Under the pieces are notes generated by a model. It was not told the DNA's origin. It made no database searches and worked only from the letters and a program-made list of their open reading frames with translations. A program made the position numbers and the translations under genes. From positions 1 to 23,382 of the forward strand of contig CAJUHG010000047.1 of the NCBI GenBank assembly GCA_910586005.1: 23,382 nt of DNA, written 5' to 3'. Below, in pieces: positions 14,623 to 20,922 of the stretch. How positions within the stretch are numbered: the first letter of the stretch is position 1; every line of letters begins with the position of its first letter. Origin of the DNA: an uncultured Lachnospiraceae bacterium. GTDB taxonomy: Bacteria; Bacillota; Clostridia; Lachnospirales; Lachnospiraceae.

Positions 14623-15989
14623 TATTTAATCCATATCCATATCAGCAGTATTGTATTGATTGTATTATCTACAACAAAGCAGTTGGACTTTTTTTAGACA
14701 TGGGGCTTGGTAAAACAATTATAACTTTAACAGCATTATTTGAACTTAGATATAATCGGTGGGAAGTTACAAAACCCCTTATTATTGCTCCCAAAAAAGT
14801 AGCAGAGGCTACATGGTCAACAGAAGCAAAAAAATGGAGGCATCTGAAAATGATGCGTATTGTTACTGTACTTGGAACAGAGAAGCAAAGGCTTCAAGCA
14901 TTAGCTACACCAGCAGATGCCTATGTAATAAATCGTGAGAACGTACAATGGCTTGTGGAATATTTCAAAAACAGCTGGCCATTTGATATGGTTATTCTTG
15001 ATGAAAGCTCAAGTTTTAAAAATGCGTCAAGCAAACGTTTTAAAGCTCTAAAGCTAGTGCGTAGTAGAATAAAACGTATTGTAGAATTGACAGGAACACC
15101 ATCAAGCAATGGTCTTGAAGATTTATGGGCACAGATTTATTTACTAGATGGCGGTGCAAGACTTGGCAAAACATTAGGTGCATATAGAGATAAATATTTT
15201 GTTCCTGGAAAGCGTAATCAAACAATCATATATAAATATACACCAAAAGATGGAAGCTTTGAAATGATTAAACAAGCTATTAGTGACATTTGCATTAGTA
15301 TGAAAGCTAGTGATTATCTTACACTACCAGATGTTATACATAATACTATTCCAGTAACACTTGATGTATCTGCAAAGAAGTCTTATACACAGCTAGAAAC
15401 AGAACTGCTTCTACAGGTAGAAGAAAATACGATTACAGCACAAAGCGCAGGAGTGCTAACTGGAAAACTTTTACAGCTTTGTAATGGAACAATTTATGAT
15501 GAAAGTAAAAAACCTGTCAAAGTCCACAACTGTAAATTGGAAGCCTTTTTAGAGTTGATTGAACAGCTAAATGGACAACACGCTTTAGTATTTTATAACT
15601 TCCAACATGATAGAGATAGATTAGTTGAAATATTAGCAAAATATAATTTGCGTGTTAGAGTTTATTCTCAGGCAAAAGATGAAATTGACTGGAACAATGG
15701 AGAAATTGATATTTTATTAGCACACCCTGCAAGCTGTGGTTATGGATTAAATCTCCAACAGGGCGGACATCATGCCATTTGGTTTGGTTTAACATGGAGC
15801 TTAGAACAATATGAACAGGCAAATAAGCGATTACATAGACAAGGGCAAGAATATCCAGTTGTTATTCACCATTTGGTTGTACAAGGTGGAATGGACGAAA
15901 CAGTTATAGAAGCATTGCAAAATAAAGGTGATATACAAAATGCACTTATGGATGCTCTGAAAGTTCGTATCAATAAATTGCACAATTAA
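14619..15989 (+). CDS. SNF2-family DNA helicase/translocase
   Basis: 456 residues, a compact phage SNF2 protein. Motif I is LDMGLGKTI (about 27-35), motif II LDESSSFKN (DESS in place of DEAH, common in this phage group, about 127-135), and motif III LTGTPSSN. The second RecA lobe has ALVFYNFQHDRDRL, then a GYGLNLQQGG stretch and motif VI EQANKRLHRQGQ with the arginine finger. All motifs are intact. It likely remodels DNA during replication or recombination with the VRR-NUC nuclease. Confidence 0.93.
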   Translation: MIFNPYPYQQYCIDCIIYNKAVGLFLDMGLGKTIITLTALFELRYNRWEVTKPLIIAPKKVAEATWSTEAKKWRHLKMMRIVTVLGTEKQRLQALATPADAYVINRENVQWLVEYFKNSWPFDMVILDESSSFKNASSKRFKALKLVRSRIKRIVELTGTPSSNGLEDLWAQIYLLDGGARLGKTLGAYRDKYFVPGKRNQTIIYKYTPKDGSFEMIKQAISDICISMKASDYLTLPDVIHNTIPVTLDVSAKKSYTQLETELLLQVEENTITAQSAGVLTGKLLQLCNGTIYDESKKPVKVHNCKLEAFLELIEQLNGQHALVFYNFQHDRDRLVEILAKYNLRVRVYSQAKDEIDWNNGEIDILLAHPASCGYGLNLQQGGHHAIWFGLTWSLEQYEQANKRLHRQGQEYPVVIHHLVVQGGMDETVIEALQNKGDIQNALMDALKVRINKLHN

Positions 15990-16008
15990 AAAAAAGGAAG
16001 TGGTATTC

Positions 16009-16491
16009 ATGAACAAAGAAAAAATTGCAGAAATTGCACGTACAGCAGCAATAGAAGTTCTTGATAAAAAAGATAAACTATTTGATGAGGAGTTTGATGC
16101 CAGATACCATGATGTAAACCTCCTAATGAAAAATTATCGCAAGTTAAAAGTGCATTATGCTCATGTTTCACCTGAAACTTTAGAGGTTAGTTCCATTTGC
16201 TCCATACGCAACAAAACAGGTTTGATGATGAGCCATGTGGATAAAATGCTTACGGCATATAAGGCTTTATGTCAAGAAGCAGGAAATTTTGATGAAATTC
16301 GCAGATGGAAAGCGCTTTATTTAAGATATATTGGTGAGGAAAAGCTGAGTATAGATAGTATTGCAGAACGCTTAAATATTGATAAGAGAACATTTTATAG
16401 GGACATCAATAAAGCAATGGAGGATATGGCTGTTTTACTGTTTGGCATTGAGGCTATTGGCACATGGAAACATACCTCACGAGTCCGCTAA
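16009..16491 (+). CDS. ArpU/sigma-like late transcription regulator
   Basis: 160 residues from the ATG at 16009, 8 nt after AAGGAAG; a GTG at 16000 lies in the ribosome site. The C-terminal part (LSIDSIAERLNIDKRTFYRD) is a sigma region 4-like helix-turn-helix, and the overall layout matches ArpU-type phage regulators that end replication blocks and switch on late genes. Here terminators and accessory genes follow instead of a terminase. Function by family and position, not by a unique motif. Confidence 0.72.
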   Translation: MNKEKIAEIARTAAIEVLDKKDKLFDEEFDARYHDVNLLMKNYRKLKVHYAHVSPETLEVSSICSIRNKTGLMMSHVDKMLTAYKALCQEAGNFDEIRRWKALYLRYIGEEKLSIDSIAERLNIDKRTFYRDINKAMEDMAVLLFGIEAIGTWKHTSRVR

Positions 16492-16532
16492 CAAATAAAA
16501 AGTCCTTACATAATAAAATTTACCTAACACTT

Positions 16533-16558
16533 ATAAAAGCCTGTTAAACGGCTTTTAT
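16533..16558 (+). terminator. hairpin after the replication block
   Basis: ATAAAAGCC (16533-16541) and GGCTTTTAT (16550-16558) pair perfectly over an 8-nt loop. The T-run lies within the stem arm. It is the first of two tandem hairpins. Confidence 0.6.
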
Positions 16559-16565
16559 GGGCGAT

Positions 16566-16595
16566 AAACCTGTCTTGCTTGACAGGTTTTTATTT
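16566..16595 (+). terminator. rho-independent terminator of the replication operon
   Basis: AAACCTGTC (16566-16574) and GACAGGTTT (16581-16589) form a 9-bp stem with loop TTGCTT, followed by TTATTTTTATT. This closes the long rightward operon. Confidence 0.85.
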
Positions 16596-16637
16596 TTATT
16601 ATTTATCTGATTTTTATATTTTAAGTTTTATTTTAAT

Positions 16638-16745
16638 ATTTATAAAAATTTTTTATGAAAAAAATTCTAAAAAAGTATTGACATTAACACGATAGCGTGT
16701 TATAATAAATACATAAAGAAAAAGAAAATAAATCAAATAAAAAAA
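16638..16745 (+). repeat. 108-bp direct repeat, copy 1 (promoter region)
   Basis: Identical to 19458-19565, 2820 bp downstream, covering an AT-rich upstream region, promoter, operator and leader. Similarity continues through the ribosome site into the ATG with one inserted A and one substitution. Confidence 0.92.
16678..16706 (+). promoter_or_regulatory. consensus promoter with palindromic operator, copy 1
   Basis: TTGACA (16678-16683), 17 bp, TATAAT (16701-16706), both perfect consensus. The spacer is filled by TAACACGATAGCGTGTTA (16685-16702), with 7-bp perfect arms around ATAG. A dimeric repressor bound there would block RNA polymerase. Which protein binds is unknown; the HTH and RHH proteins of the window are candidates. 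Confidence 0.88.
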
Positions 16746-16758
16746 GGAGCCGATAGAT

Positions 16759-16989
16759 ATGAAAAATACAAATAACTGGTACATGGAAGGCATTAAAGAT
16801 ATAATGAGCAAACAACAATTTGAGATTGATGAATTAGAAGCAGCTATTACTTATATGGAAAGTAGAGAAAACGAAACAGAAGCAAACCTCAAAATGATTG
16901 CAGAATATAAGCAGGAACTTGCTGAAGCAATAGAGGATTTGAAAAGTACAAAACAATATATGAAATCAGTAGAAAAATATATCGCATAA
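16759..16989 (+). CDS. coiled-coil small protein, 76 aa
   Basis: The ATG follows AAGGAG, behind the strong operator-controlled promoter. The product is almost entirely charged helix with heptad-like Leu/Ile/Met spacing (FEIDELEAAITYMESRENE, then QELAEAIEDLKSTKQYMKS), so it probably forms a coiled coil. No family recognised. The message runs directly into the hammerhead ribozyme, whose cleavage would set the 3' end of this mRNA 27 nt after the stop codon. Confidence 0.65.
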   Translation: MKNTNNWYMEGIKDIMSKQQFEIDELEAAITYMESRENETEANLKMIAEYKQELAEAIEDLKSTKQYMKSVEKYIA

Positions 16990-16993
16990 ACAA

Positions 16994-17050
16994 GTCGAAA
17001 CACCCGAAAGGGTGTCCACTGAGGGATAGCCTCCCAGTGCTGAAGATGAC
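16994..17050 (+). ncRNA. hammerhead ribozyme, type II (copy 2)
   Basis: Core in order: GUC (16994-16996, stem II 3' strand), GAAAC (16997-17001), stem III ACACCC/GGGUGU with a GAAA tetraloop, GUC cleavage triplet (17014-17016), stem I CACUG/CAGUG (17017-17021 with 17035-17039) with inner GAGG/CCUC pairing possible, CUGAAGA (17040-17046), one extra U (17047), and GAC (17048-17050) for stem II. Cleavage after 17016 would separate the upstream small gene from the downstream Cys-rich gene. Compared with the minus-strand copy at 5908-5963, stems II and III differ at paired positions while the core is kept. Confidence 0.85.
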
Positions 17051-17071
17051 AGGCTAGAAAGGATGATTAAA

Positions 17072-17245
17072 ATGAAAACTTGTAGAATGTGTAGACACTG
17101 TAATCCAATGAATATTTGCGGAAGCGATTGCGAATGTAAAGCAAAATCAGATAATGAAATCATATTTGAGGTTTCTGAAGATGATAACATTTGCTTTTAT
17201 GGAGAACAGAATGATGAACCTTGTCAGTATTATGAAGCAAAATAA
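17072..17245 (+). CDS. small Cys-rich protein, 57 aa
   Basis: The ATG at 17072 has AAGGA 8 nt upstream; a second ATG at 17063 overlaps this site and is less likely. The N-terminus packs six Cys into 22 residues (MKTCRMCRHCNPMNICGSDC then EC), with two more near the end (ICFYG, EPCQYY), a pattern for one or two zinc sites. The gene lies just downstream of a hammerhead ribozyme and just upstream of a strong terminator. Family not recognised. Confidence 0.65.
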   Translation: MKTCRMCRHCNPMNICGSDCECKAKSDNEIIFEVSEDDNICFYGEQNDEPCQYYEAK

Positions 17246-17290
17246 AAAAAAGTGGCTCGTTATCAAACAGTGATTTGAATACAAGCCATG

Positions 17291-17343
17291 CAGGTATGAT
17301 ATACCCACTCATAACCAGGTGAAGTATATCATACCTGTTTTTT
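17291..17343 (+). terminator. 14-bp stem terminator
   Basis: CAGGTATGATATAC (17291-17304) and GTATATCATACCTG (17324-17337) pair perfectly over a 19-nt loop, followed directly by six T. It closes the transcript from the 16678 promoter. Confidence 0.92.
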
Positions 17344-17379
17344 AAAGTCAATATTAAATGAAAAAGAGGTGTACATGAT

Positions 17380-17603
17380 ATGGGAAAATATACAGTAATA
17401 TCCACAGTTCTATATGCGATTGCAGAAGAACTTGCAAAAAAAAAGCAATGGACAGTATGCCAAAATTAAGAGAGGGTGAAGAAATTCAAAAAGAATGGTA
17501 TGAAAATGGTGTGTACTATAGAGAAACAAGGTTTGATGGTAAAACATACCTTAGTCAATATGATTTTAGACAAAATAAAGTTAGCTTTTTAGAGGCAAGT
17601 TAA
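17380..17603 (+). pseudogene. frameshifted paralog of the 71-aa gene at 19886
   Basis: The ATG after AGAGGTG opens a frame that reads ISTVLYAIAEELAKKK, then meets a run of nine A (17436-17444). In frame 0 it soon stops (TAA at about 17467). In frame -1 it continues AMDSMPKLREGEEIQ, KEWYENGVYYRETRFDGK and QYDFRQNK to TAA at 17603, matching the protein at 19886-20101 along its length. The run contains A_AAA_AAG in frame 0, the classic -1 slippery heptamer, so programmed frameshifting is a real alternative to a simple indel. Function of the family unknown. Confidence 0.75.
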
Positions 17604-17604
17604 C

Positions 17605-17892
17605 TGAAACATTACAATGAAACATTTCTTTTTATTCACATATTAGACACGAAATTCAAATTTAGAGAAAATAAATCAAGCGAATGTTTCAGCCCCAAAT
17701 GTTTCATTGTTTCAGCAATGTTTCACCTAATGTTTCAGTGCAAACCATTGATTTTATAGGATTTTTCTTATATTGAAACAATGAAACATTTATTTCTATA
17801 TAATATAAAATTAGAGAGATTAGGGGGTGTATAGGGTATATATACCCTTCTAATACCTCTAATATATAAAAAAGTTTACAACCAATGTTTCA
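17605..17892 (+). repeat. array of ten TGTTTCA/TGAAACA sites (leader B)
   Basis: Copies begin at 17605, 17618, 17685, 17700, 17708, 17719, 17731, 17774, 17782 and 17886. AAATGTTTCATTGTTTCA (17697-17714) is the exact inverse of 17774-17791, as in leader A. The 311-bp gap before the BRO gene contains only this array and the promoter-hairpin block. Confidence 0.8.
17799..17863 (+). promoter_or_regulatory. TATAAT box and 5'-end hairpin leader of the antirepressor gene
   Basis: TATAAT at 17799-17804 with no clear -35 (the TGAAACA pair covers the area). The predicted mRNA start falls at ATTAGAG (17810-17816), which closes a long imperfect hairpin with CTCTAAT (17857-17863). The block is nearly the same as 14232-14295. 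Confidence 0.6.
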
Positions 17893-17914
17893 GAGGGAAA
17901 AGGAGTGGTAAATT

Positions 17915-18481
17915 ATGGATAAATTACAAGTTTTAAATTATGATGGAAAAGAAGTAAGAATAACCATCTTCAATGGCAATCCATGGTGGGTATTAGTAGA
18001 TGTGTGCAGAGTATTGGAAATAAAAAATGTACAATGGGCTGCTGTGAAGCTCAAAAGTGATGAAAAATGTGTTCGTCAAGTAGAAACTGTTCATGGCATA
18101 CAGAAATTAACTCTTATCAATAAATCAGGTCTTGATTCTACTATTACCCATCACACCAATAAACTAGAGGCAAATGCTTTTAAACAGTGGGTTACATATA
18201 AAGCATTACCAACTATTTGCAGAAATAATAATATCTATGGAAAAAAGGCTTTTGTACAATCATCTACAAATCATTCAGAAACCAAAATACTTGAAAAATT
18301 GTATGCCCTTTCGGAAGAAAATGGTAAGGAATCAAAATCTGTAATGGATTTTATCACACGATTTGTTAAAGATGAGGAAACAGAAAAATTATTTCTTACA
18401 GCAATACATGACGCTCGTTTTGCTGGTTACAAAGATGCCATAAAGGCAATGACACAGCTTTTTGTTGAAGCACAAGCTTGA
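17915..18481 (+). CDS. BRO-N domain antirepressor
   Basis: 188 residues after AAAAGGAG. The BRO-N domain fills about residues 8-105: VRITIFNGNPWWVLVDVCRV is the hallmark start, LTLINKSGLDSTITHH and FKQWVTYKALPTI its end. The C-terminal about 85 residues are helical and not a standard ANT or KilA-C domain that I recognise. Such proteins act as antirepressors or DNA-binding regulators in phages. It has the same leader as the VRR-NUC/SNF2 genes, so it is likely expressed with the replication program. Confidence 0.87.
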   Translation: MDKLQVLNYDGKEVRITIFNGNPWWVLVDVCRVLEIKNVQWAAVKLKSDEKCVRQVETVHGIQKLTLINKSGLDSTITHHTNKLEANAFKQWVTYKALPTICRNNNIYGKKAFVQSSTNHSETKILEKLYALSEENGKESKSVMDFITRFVKDEETEKLFLTAIHDARFAGYKDAIKAMTQLFVEAQA

Positions 18482-18512
18482 CCATACAATGCTGTTATGC
18501 TATAATAACGGC
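18478..18512 (+). promoter_or_regulatory. promoter and operator of the Arc-like gene
   Basis: TTGACC (18478-18483), 17 bp, TATAAT (18501-18506), starting inside the BRO stop codon. GCTGTTAT (18491-18498) and ATAACGGC (18505-18512) form an inverted repeat overlapping the -10, a likely autoregulatory operator for the RHH product. Confidence 0.75.
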
Positions 18513-18527
18513 ATTGAGGTGATAGAA

Positions 18528-18734
18528 ATGGCACAAAGTAAAGCACATATGGAAGCAACAGGAAGATTTGAAAAGAAGGCATATGATAAAATATTATTTC
18601 GAATACGAAAAGATGCTGAACTCAACGGTAATATGATACGTACTCATGCTGAAGCAAGAGGTGAAAGCATAAATGGTTTTTTGTTAAGAGCAGTTACAGA
18701 AACTATTGAACGAGATAACAGTTCTACAAAATAG
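18528..18734 (+). CDS. Arc/ribbon-helix-helix DNA-binding protein, 68 aa
   Basis: ATG at 18528 with GAGGTG 6 nt upstream; the frame is open to 18462 within the BRO gene but without a site. The sequence has the Arc-type fold: AYDKILFRIRKDAEL (strand and first helix), then HAEARGESINGFLLRAVTETI (second helix). This kind of protein is common as a lone regulator or as the antitoxin half of a pair; no toxin follows directly, as the next gene is a DinJ antitoxin with its own promoter. Confidence 0.75.
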   Translation: MAQSKAHMEATGRFEKKAYDKILFRIRKDAELNGNMIRTHAEARGESINGFLLRAVTETIERDNSSTK

Positions 18735-18758
18735 TATTTTATAAATTATATATCATAA

Positions 18759-18790
18759 GTATTTACAAAGTAAATACAATAGGTTATAAT
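18759..18790 (+). promoter_or_regulatory. promoter and operator of the DinJ-YafQ pair
   Basis: TTTACA (18762-18767), 17 bp, TATAAT (18785-18790). The palindrome GTATTTACAAAGTAAATAC (18759-18777), with perfect 8-bp arms, covers the -35, the expected site for autoregulation by the antitoxin or complex. Confidence 0.85.
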
Positions 18791-18815
18791 AAAAGTAATG
18801 AAAGGAGGCTGTTTT

Positions 18816-19088
18816 ATGGCAGTTGTAAATACGAGTATTAAAATTGACCAGACATTAAAACAAGAGTCACAAGAGTTGTTTGAAAGTTTTGGGCTTAGTC
18901 TAAGCTCTGCAATCAATATGTTTTTACGACAGGCTGTACGAGAACAGGCTATCCCTTTTAGAGTTGGAAATCCTCTACCAAATAGTGAAACAATAAAAGC
19001 GATTGAAGATGCTAGAAAAGGGATTGGATTAAGTCGAGGATTTACTTCTGTTTCCGAACTAATGGAGGATTTAGATGCTGACGATTAA
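18816..19088 (+). CDS. dinJ: DinJ/RelB-family antitoxin
   Basis: 90 residues from the ATG at 18816 behind AAAGGAGG; an ATG at 18798 would read through that site. VNTSIKIDQTLKQESQELFE and GLSLSSAINMFLRQAVREQ are the strand-helix-helix of the DinJ/RelB RHH domain, and the C-terminal part (ETIKAIEDARKG, SVSELMEDLDADD) is the toxin-neutralising tail. It overlaps the toxin gene by 14 bp. Confidence 0.92.
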   Translation: MAVVNTSIKIDQTLKQESQELFESFGLSLSSAINMFLRQAVREQAIPFRVGNPLPNSETIKAIEDARKGIGLSRGFTSVSELMEDLDADD

Positions 19089-19347
19089 ATATCAAACTAC
19101 TTTTAGAAAAGATTATAAGCGAATAAAGAAACGTGGATATGATATGAAACAGCTACAAACAGTTATCGACCTTCTTGCATCAGAACAAGAATTACCATCC
19201 AAGTATAAAGACCATAAATTAATTGGTGACTATATTGGTTGTCGAGAATGTCATATAGCTCCAGATTGGTTGCTTGTATATGAAGTGATAGAAAAAGAAT
19301 TGCTTTTATATCTAACAAGAACTGGAACGCATAGCGATATTTTTTGA
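19075..19347 (+). CDS. yafQ: YafQ-family mRNA interferase toxin
   Basis: 90 residues. It is a RelE-superfamily ribosome-dependent RNase of the YafQ type: YKDHKLIGDY (His 47), RECHIAPDWLLVYEV (His 60, Asp 64, Trp 65) and RTGTHSDIF (His 86, Phe 90) keep all residues known as catalytic in E. coli YafQ. The ribosome site GGAGG lies within the antitoxin end. The toxin is apparently intact, so the antitoxin pair should stabilise the element in its host. Confidence 0.93.
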   Translation: MLTIKYQTTFRKDYKRIKKRGYDMKQLQTVIDLLASEQELPSKYKDHKLIGDYIGCRECHIAPDWLLVYEVIEKELLLYLTRTGTHSDIF

Positions 19348-19409
19348 TGTGGAGAGTTTTTTAACAGTGGTGTATCTCAGCCCTTAAATGAGAAATTTAT
19401 GAGCAAAAA

Positions 19410-19444
19410 AGAATGCAGAGATAAAATCTGTATTCTTTTTTTTT
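19410..19444 (+). terminator. terminator after the toxin gene
   Basis: AGAATGCAGA (19410-19419) pairs with TCTGTATTCT (19427-19436; one G-U), followed by eight T. Confidence 0.85.
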
Positions 19445-19457
19445 ATATCTTTTTTAG

Positions 19458-19565
19458 ATTTATAAAAATTTTTTATGAAAAAAATTCTAAAAAAGTATTG
19501 ACATTAACACGATAGCGTGTTATAATAAATACATAAAGAAAAAGAAAATAAATCAAATAAAAAAA
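19458..19565 (+). repeat. 108-bp direct repeat, copy 2
   Basis: Same sequence as 16638-16745. The two copies bracket the small-gene, BRO, Arc and toxin-antitoxin stretch. Confidence 0.92.
19498..19526 (+). promoter_or_regulatory. consensus promoter with palindromic operator, copy 2
   Basis: TTGACA (19498-19503), 17 bp, TATAAT (19521-19526), with the same TAACACG-ATAG-CGTGTTA operator at 19505-19522. It drives the 89-aa gene. Confidence 0.88.
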
Positions 19566-19579
19566 AGGAGCTGATAGAT

Positions 19580-19849
19580 ATGAGAGGTCAATGCTTAGAA
19601 AATGAAATGGAGTATAAAGGTTGGCGAGAGTGCCCACAATGGTATTGCATAAAGACAATATTAAATAATAATGATGGAACCATAAAAAGAGAACTTGTAT
19701 CAGATGAGAAAACAAAAATTCCCATCGTGATACAAGGTACCGAAAAACCTTTAGATGGCGTGTTTGAAACAACAGAAGCTACAACATATTACACATACCA
19801 CCGAGGTTACGAGGAAGATATTCGGCAGTTGGTAACAGCAAGAATATAG
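19580..19849 (+). CDS. hypothetical protein, 89 aa
   Basis: The ATG follows AAGGAG under the second operator promoter. It is a soluble, beta-rich looking protein (WRECPQWYCIKTILNNND, ELVSDEKTKIPIVIQ, TTYYTYHRGY) with two Cys. It does not resemble the coiled-coil product of the first copy, so the promoter was duplicated onto an unrelated gene. It ends 36 bp before the convergent gene at 19886, with no clear terminator between. Family not recognised. Confidence 0.6.
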   Translation: MRGQCLENEMEYKGWRECPQWYCIKTILNNNDGTIKRELVSDEKTKIPIVIQGTEKPLDGVFETTEATTYYTYHRGYEEDIRQLVTARI

Positions 19850-19885
19850 GCAAATTCAGTTGATTATCTCAATCAATATCATCAC

Positions 19886-20101
19886 CTACTTTTCTATTAT
19901 TATTTGAGAACTTTTCCTTTTTCGAAAATCATATTGGTTTTGAAAAACTTTACCATTAAATGTAGTTTCTCTATAATATATGCCATCTTCATACCATTCA
20001 TGTTGTATTATTTCACCATCTCGTATTTCTGGCATACTATCTTTTGCTTGCTTTGCAAGTTCTGTTGCAATAGTAAATAAAACTGTTGAAAGCACACTCA
20101 T
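19886..20101 (-). CDS. 71-aa protein, intact paralog of the frameshifted gene at 17380
   Basis: An N-terminal hydrophobic-amphipathic helix (LSTVLFTIATELAKQAK) is followed by a beta-like part (GEIIQHEWYEDGIYYRET, NGKVFQNQYDFRKRK). Shared with the 17380 gene over the whole length. The ATG overlaps the stop of the Cro-like gene (ATGA), so it is coupled to the regulator and expressed from the 20359-20387 promoter. Function unknown; a small partner of the switch regulator is possible. Confidence 0.65.
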   Translation of the reverse strand: MSVLSTVLFTIATELAKQAKDSMPEIRDGEIIQHEWYEDGIYYRETTFNGKVFQNQYDFRKRKSSQIIIEK

Positions 20102-20304
20102 TGTTTCTGAGTACCATCTTCACTTAGAAGTTCCTCGATAGTACAACCATAAAGTTTTGAAAGCTGTGGTAACTTATCAGCTCTTGGCTTTGAAATACCC
20201 AGTTCCCACTTACTTACTGCAGATTCCTTTACACCTATAATTTTAGCAACCTCTTTTTGCGTAAGATAACCTGCGTATAGTCTTCGTTTTTTCATGGCAT
20301 TCAT
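20098..20304 (-). CDS. Cro-like XRE-family regulator
   Basis: 68 residues, a single HTH_3 domain: YLTQKEVAKIIGVKESAVSKWELG is the helix-turn-helix, and KPRADKLPQLSKLYGCTIEELL the rest of the fold. AGGAGGTG lies 8 nt before the ATG at 20304. It is divergent to the cI-like gene across a 170-bp region with face-to-face promoters, the usual lysis-lysogeny switch layout. Although named Cro-like by position, its exact role is not proven. Confidence 0.85.
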   Translation of the reverse strand: MNAMKKRRLYAGYLTQKEVAKIIGVKESAVSKWELGISKPRADKLPQLSKLYGCTIEELLSEDGTQKQ

Positions 20305-20358
20305 TTTTTTTCACCTCCTATATAAGTCTTAAAAGTTGTTTTTTATATTTATATTCTT

Positions 20359-20387
20359 ATTATAATATAATAAATATTAAAAGTCAA
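20359..20387 (-). promoter_or_regulatory. leftward promoter of the Cro-like gene
   Basis: On the minus strand TTGACT (20382-20387), 17 bp, TATAAT (20359-20364). It shares the string TATAATAAGAATATAAA with the promoter at 1672-1700. Related TTAAAAGT strings occur on both flanks (about 20330 and 20378) and may be operator half-sites. Confidence 0.75.
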
Positions 20388-20419
20388 CTTATTTTCATAT
20401 TTTTTTCATAAAAATTTCC

Positions 20420-20448
20420 TTGACAATATGAATTAAAAGATATATAAT
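20420..20448 (+). promoter_or_regulatory. rightward promoter of repressor-integrase operon
   Basis: TTGACA (20420-20425), 17 bp, TATAAT (20443-20448), 33 bp divergent from the leftward promoter. It serves the cI-like repressor, the Cys-rich protein and the serine recombinase as one message. Confidence 0.85.
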
Positions 20449-20475
20449 TGATTTTAAAGAAAGGCGGTGATGTCT

Positions 20476-20922
20476 ATGGATGCTATGGACGGATTTGGAG
20501 AACGTCTTAGGAAACTGAGAAAAAATGTTGATATTACACAAGCTGAACTTGCAGATATTGTTGGTGTTGTACCATCAGCAATTGGGAAATATGAACGTCT
20601 TCCGCACTCATTTCCTAGTGTAGAAGCACTTGTTAAACTTGCGGACTATTTTAATGTAAGTATAGATTATCTATTAAAAGGGATTCAGACGGTTCCTGCT
20701 GCAGTAGAAAACAATATTAGTGGTCAGCTGTCAAACAGCCCATTGATACAAGCAAATCATGGTGGTATCATATTTCATGGTAATAATGATAATAAGCAAG
20801 TTCTTTCTCCAGAAGCAGAAGAACTGTTACATATTTATGAAACACTTGGAGGACGTAACCGTTTGAAGCTTCTCAATTATGCTATAGAATTAGAAGAAAA
20901 TACGGAAGGGAGTACAAAATGA
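20476..20922 (+). CDS. cI-like XRE-family repressor
   Basis: 148 residues from the ATG at 20476 (AAGGCGGTG 8 nt before). GTG and ATG codons at 20467 and 20470 are in or next to the ribosome site. The HTH covers about residues 6-70: LRKLRKNVDITQAELADIVG, VPSAIGKYERLPHSFPS, LVKLADYFNVSIDYLL. The C-terminal part is not a LexA-type peptidase; it has a Gly/Asn-rich linker and a short helical end (EAEELLHIYETLGG, LLNYAIELEE), probably for dimerization. Induction would therefore not be by RecA-driven self-cleavage; an antirepressor such as the BRO protein is plausible. Confidence 0.87.
   Translation: MDAMDGFGERLRKLRKNVDITQAELADIVGVVPSAIGKYERLPHSFPSVEALVKLADYFNVSIDYLLKGIQTVPAAVENNISGQLSNSPLIQANHGGIIFHGNNDNKQVLSPEAEELLHIYETLGGRNRLKLLNYAIELEENTEGSTK

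Noticed and set aside
19860..19876. TTGATT/AATCAA hairpin between convergent genes as terminator
   Set aside because: Only 6 A/T-rich pairs and no T-run on either strand.
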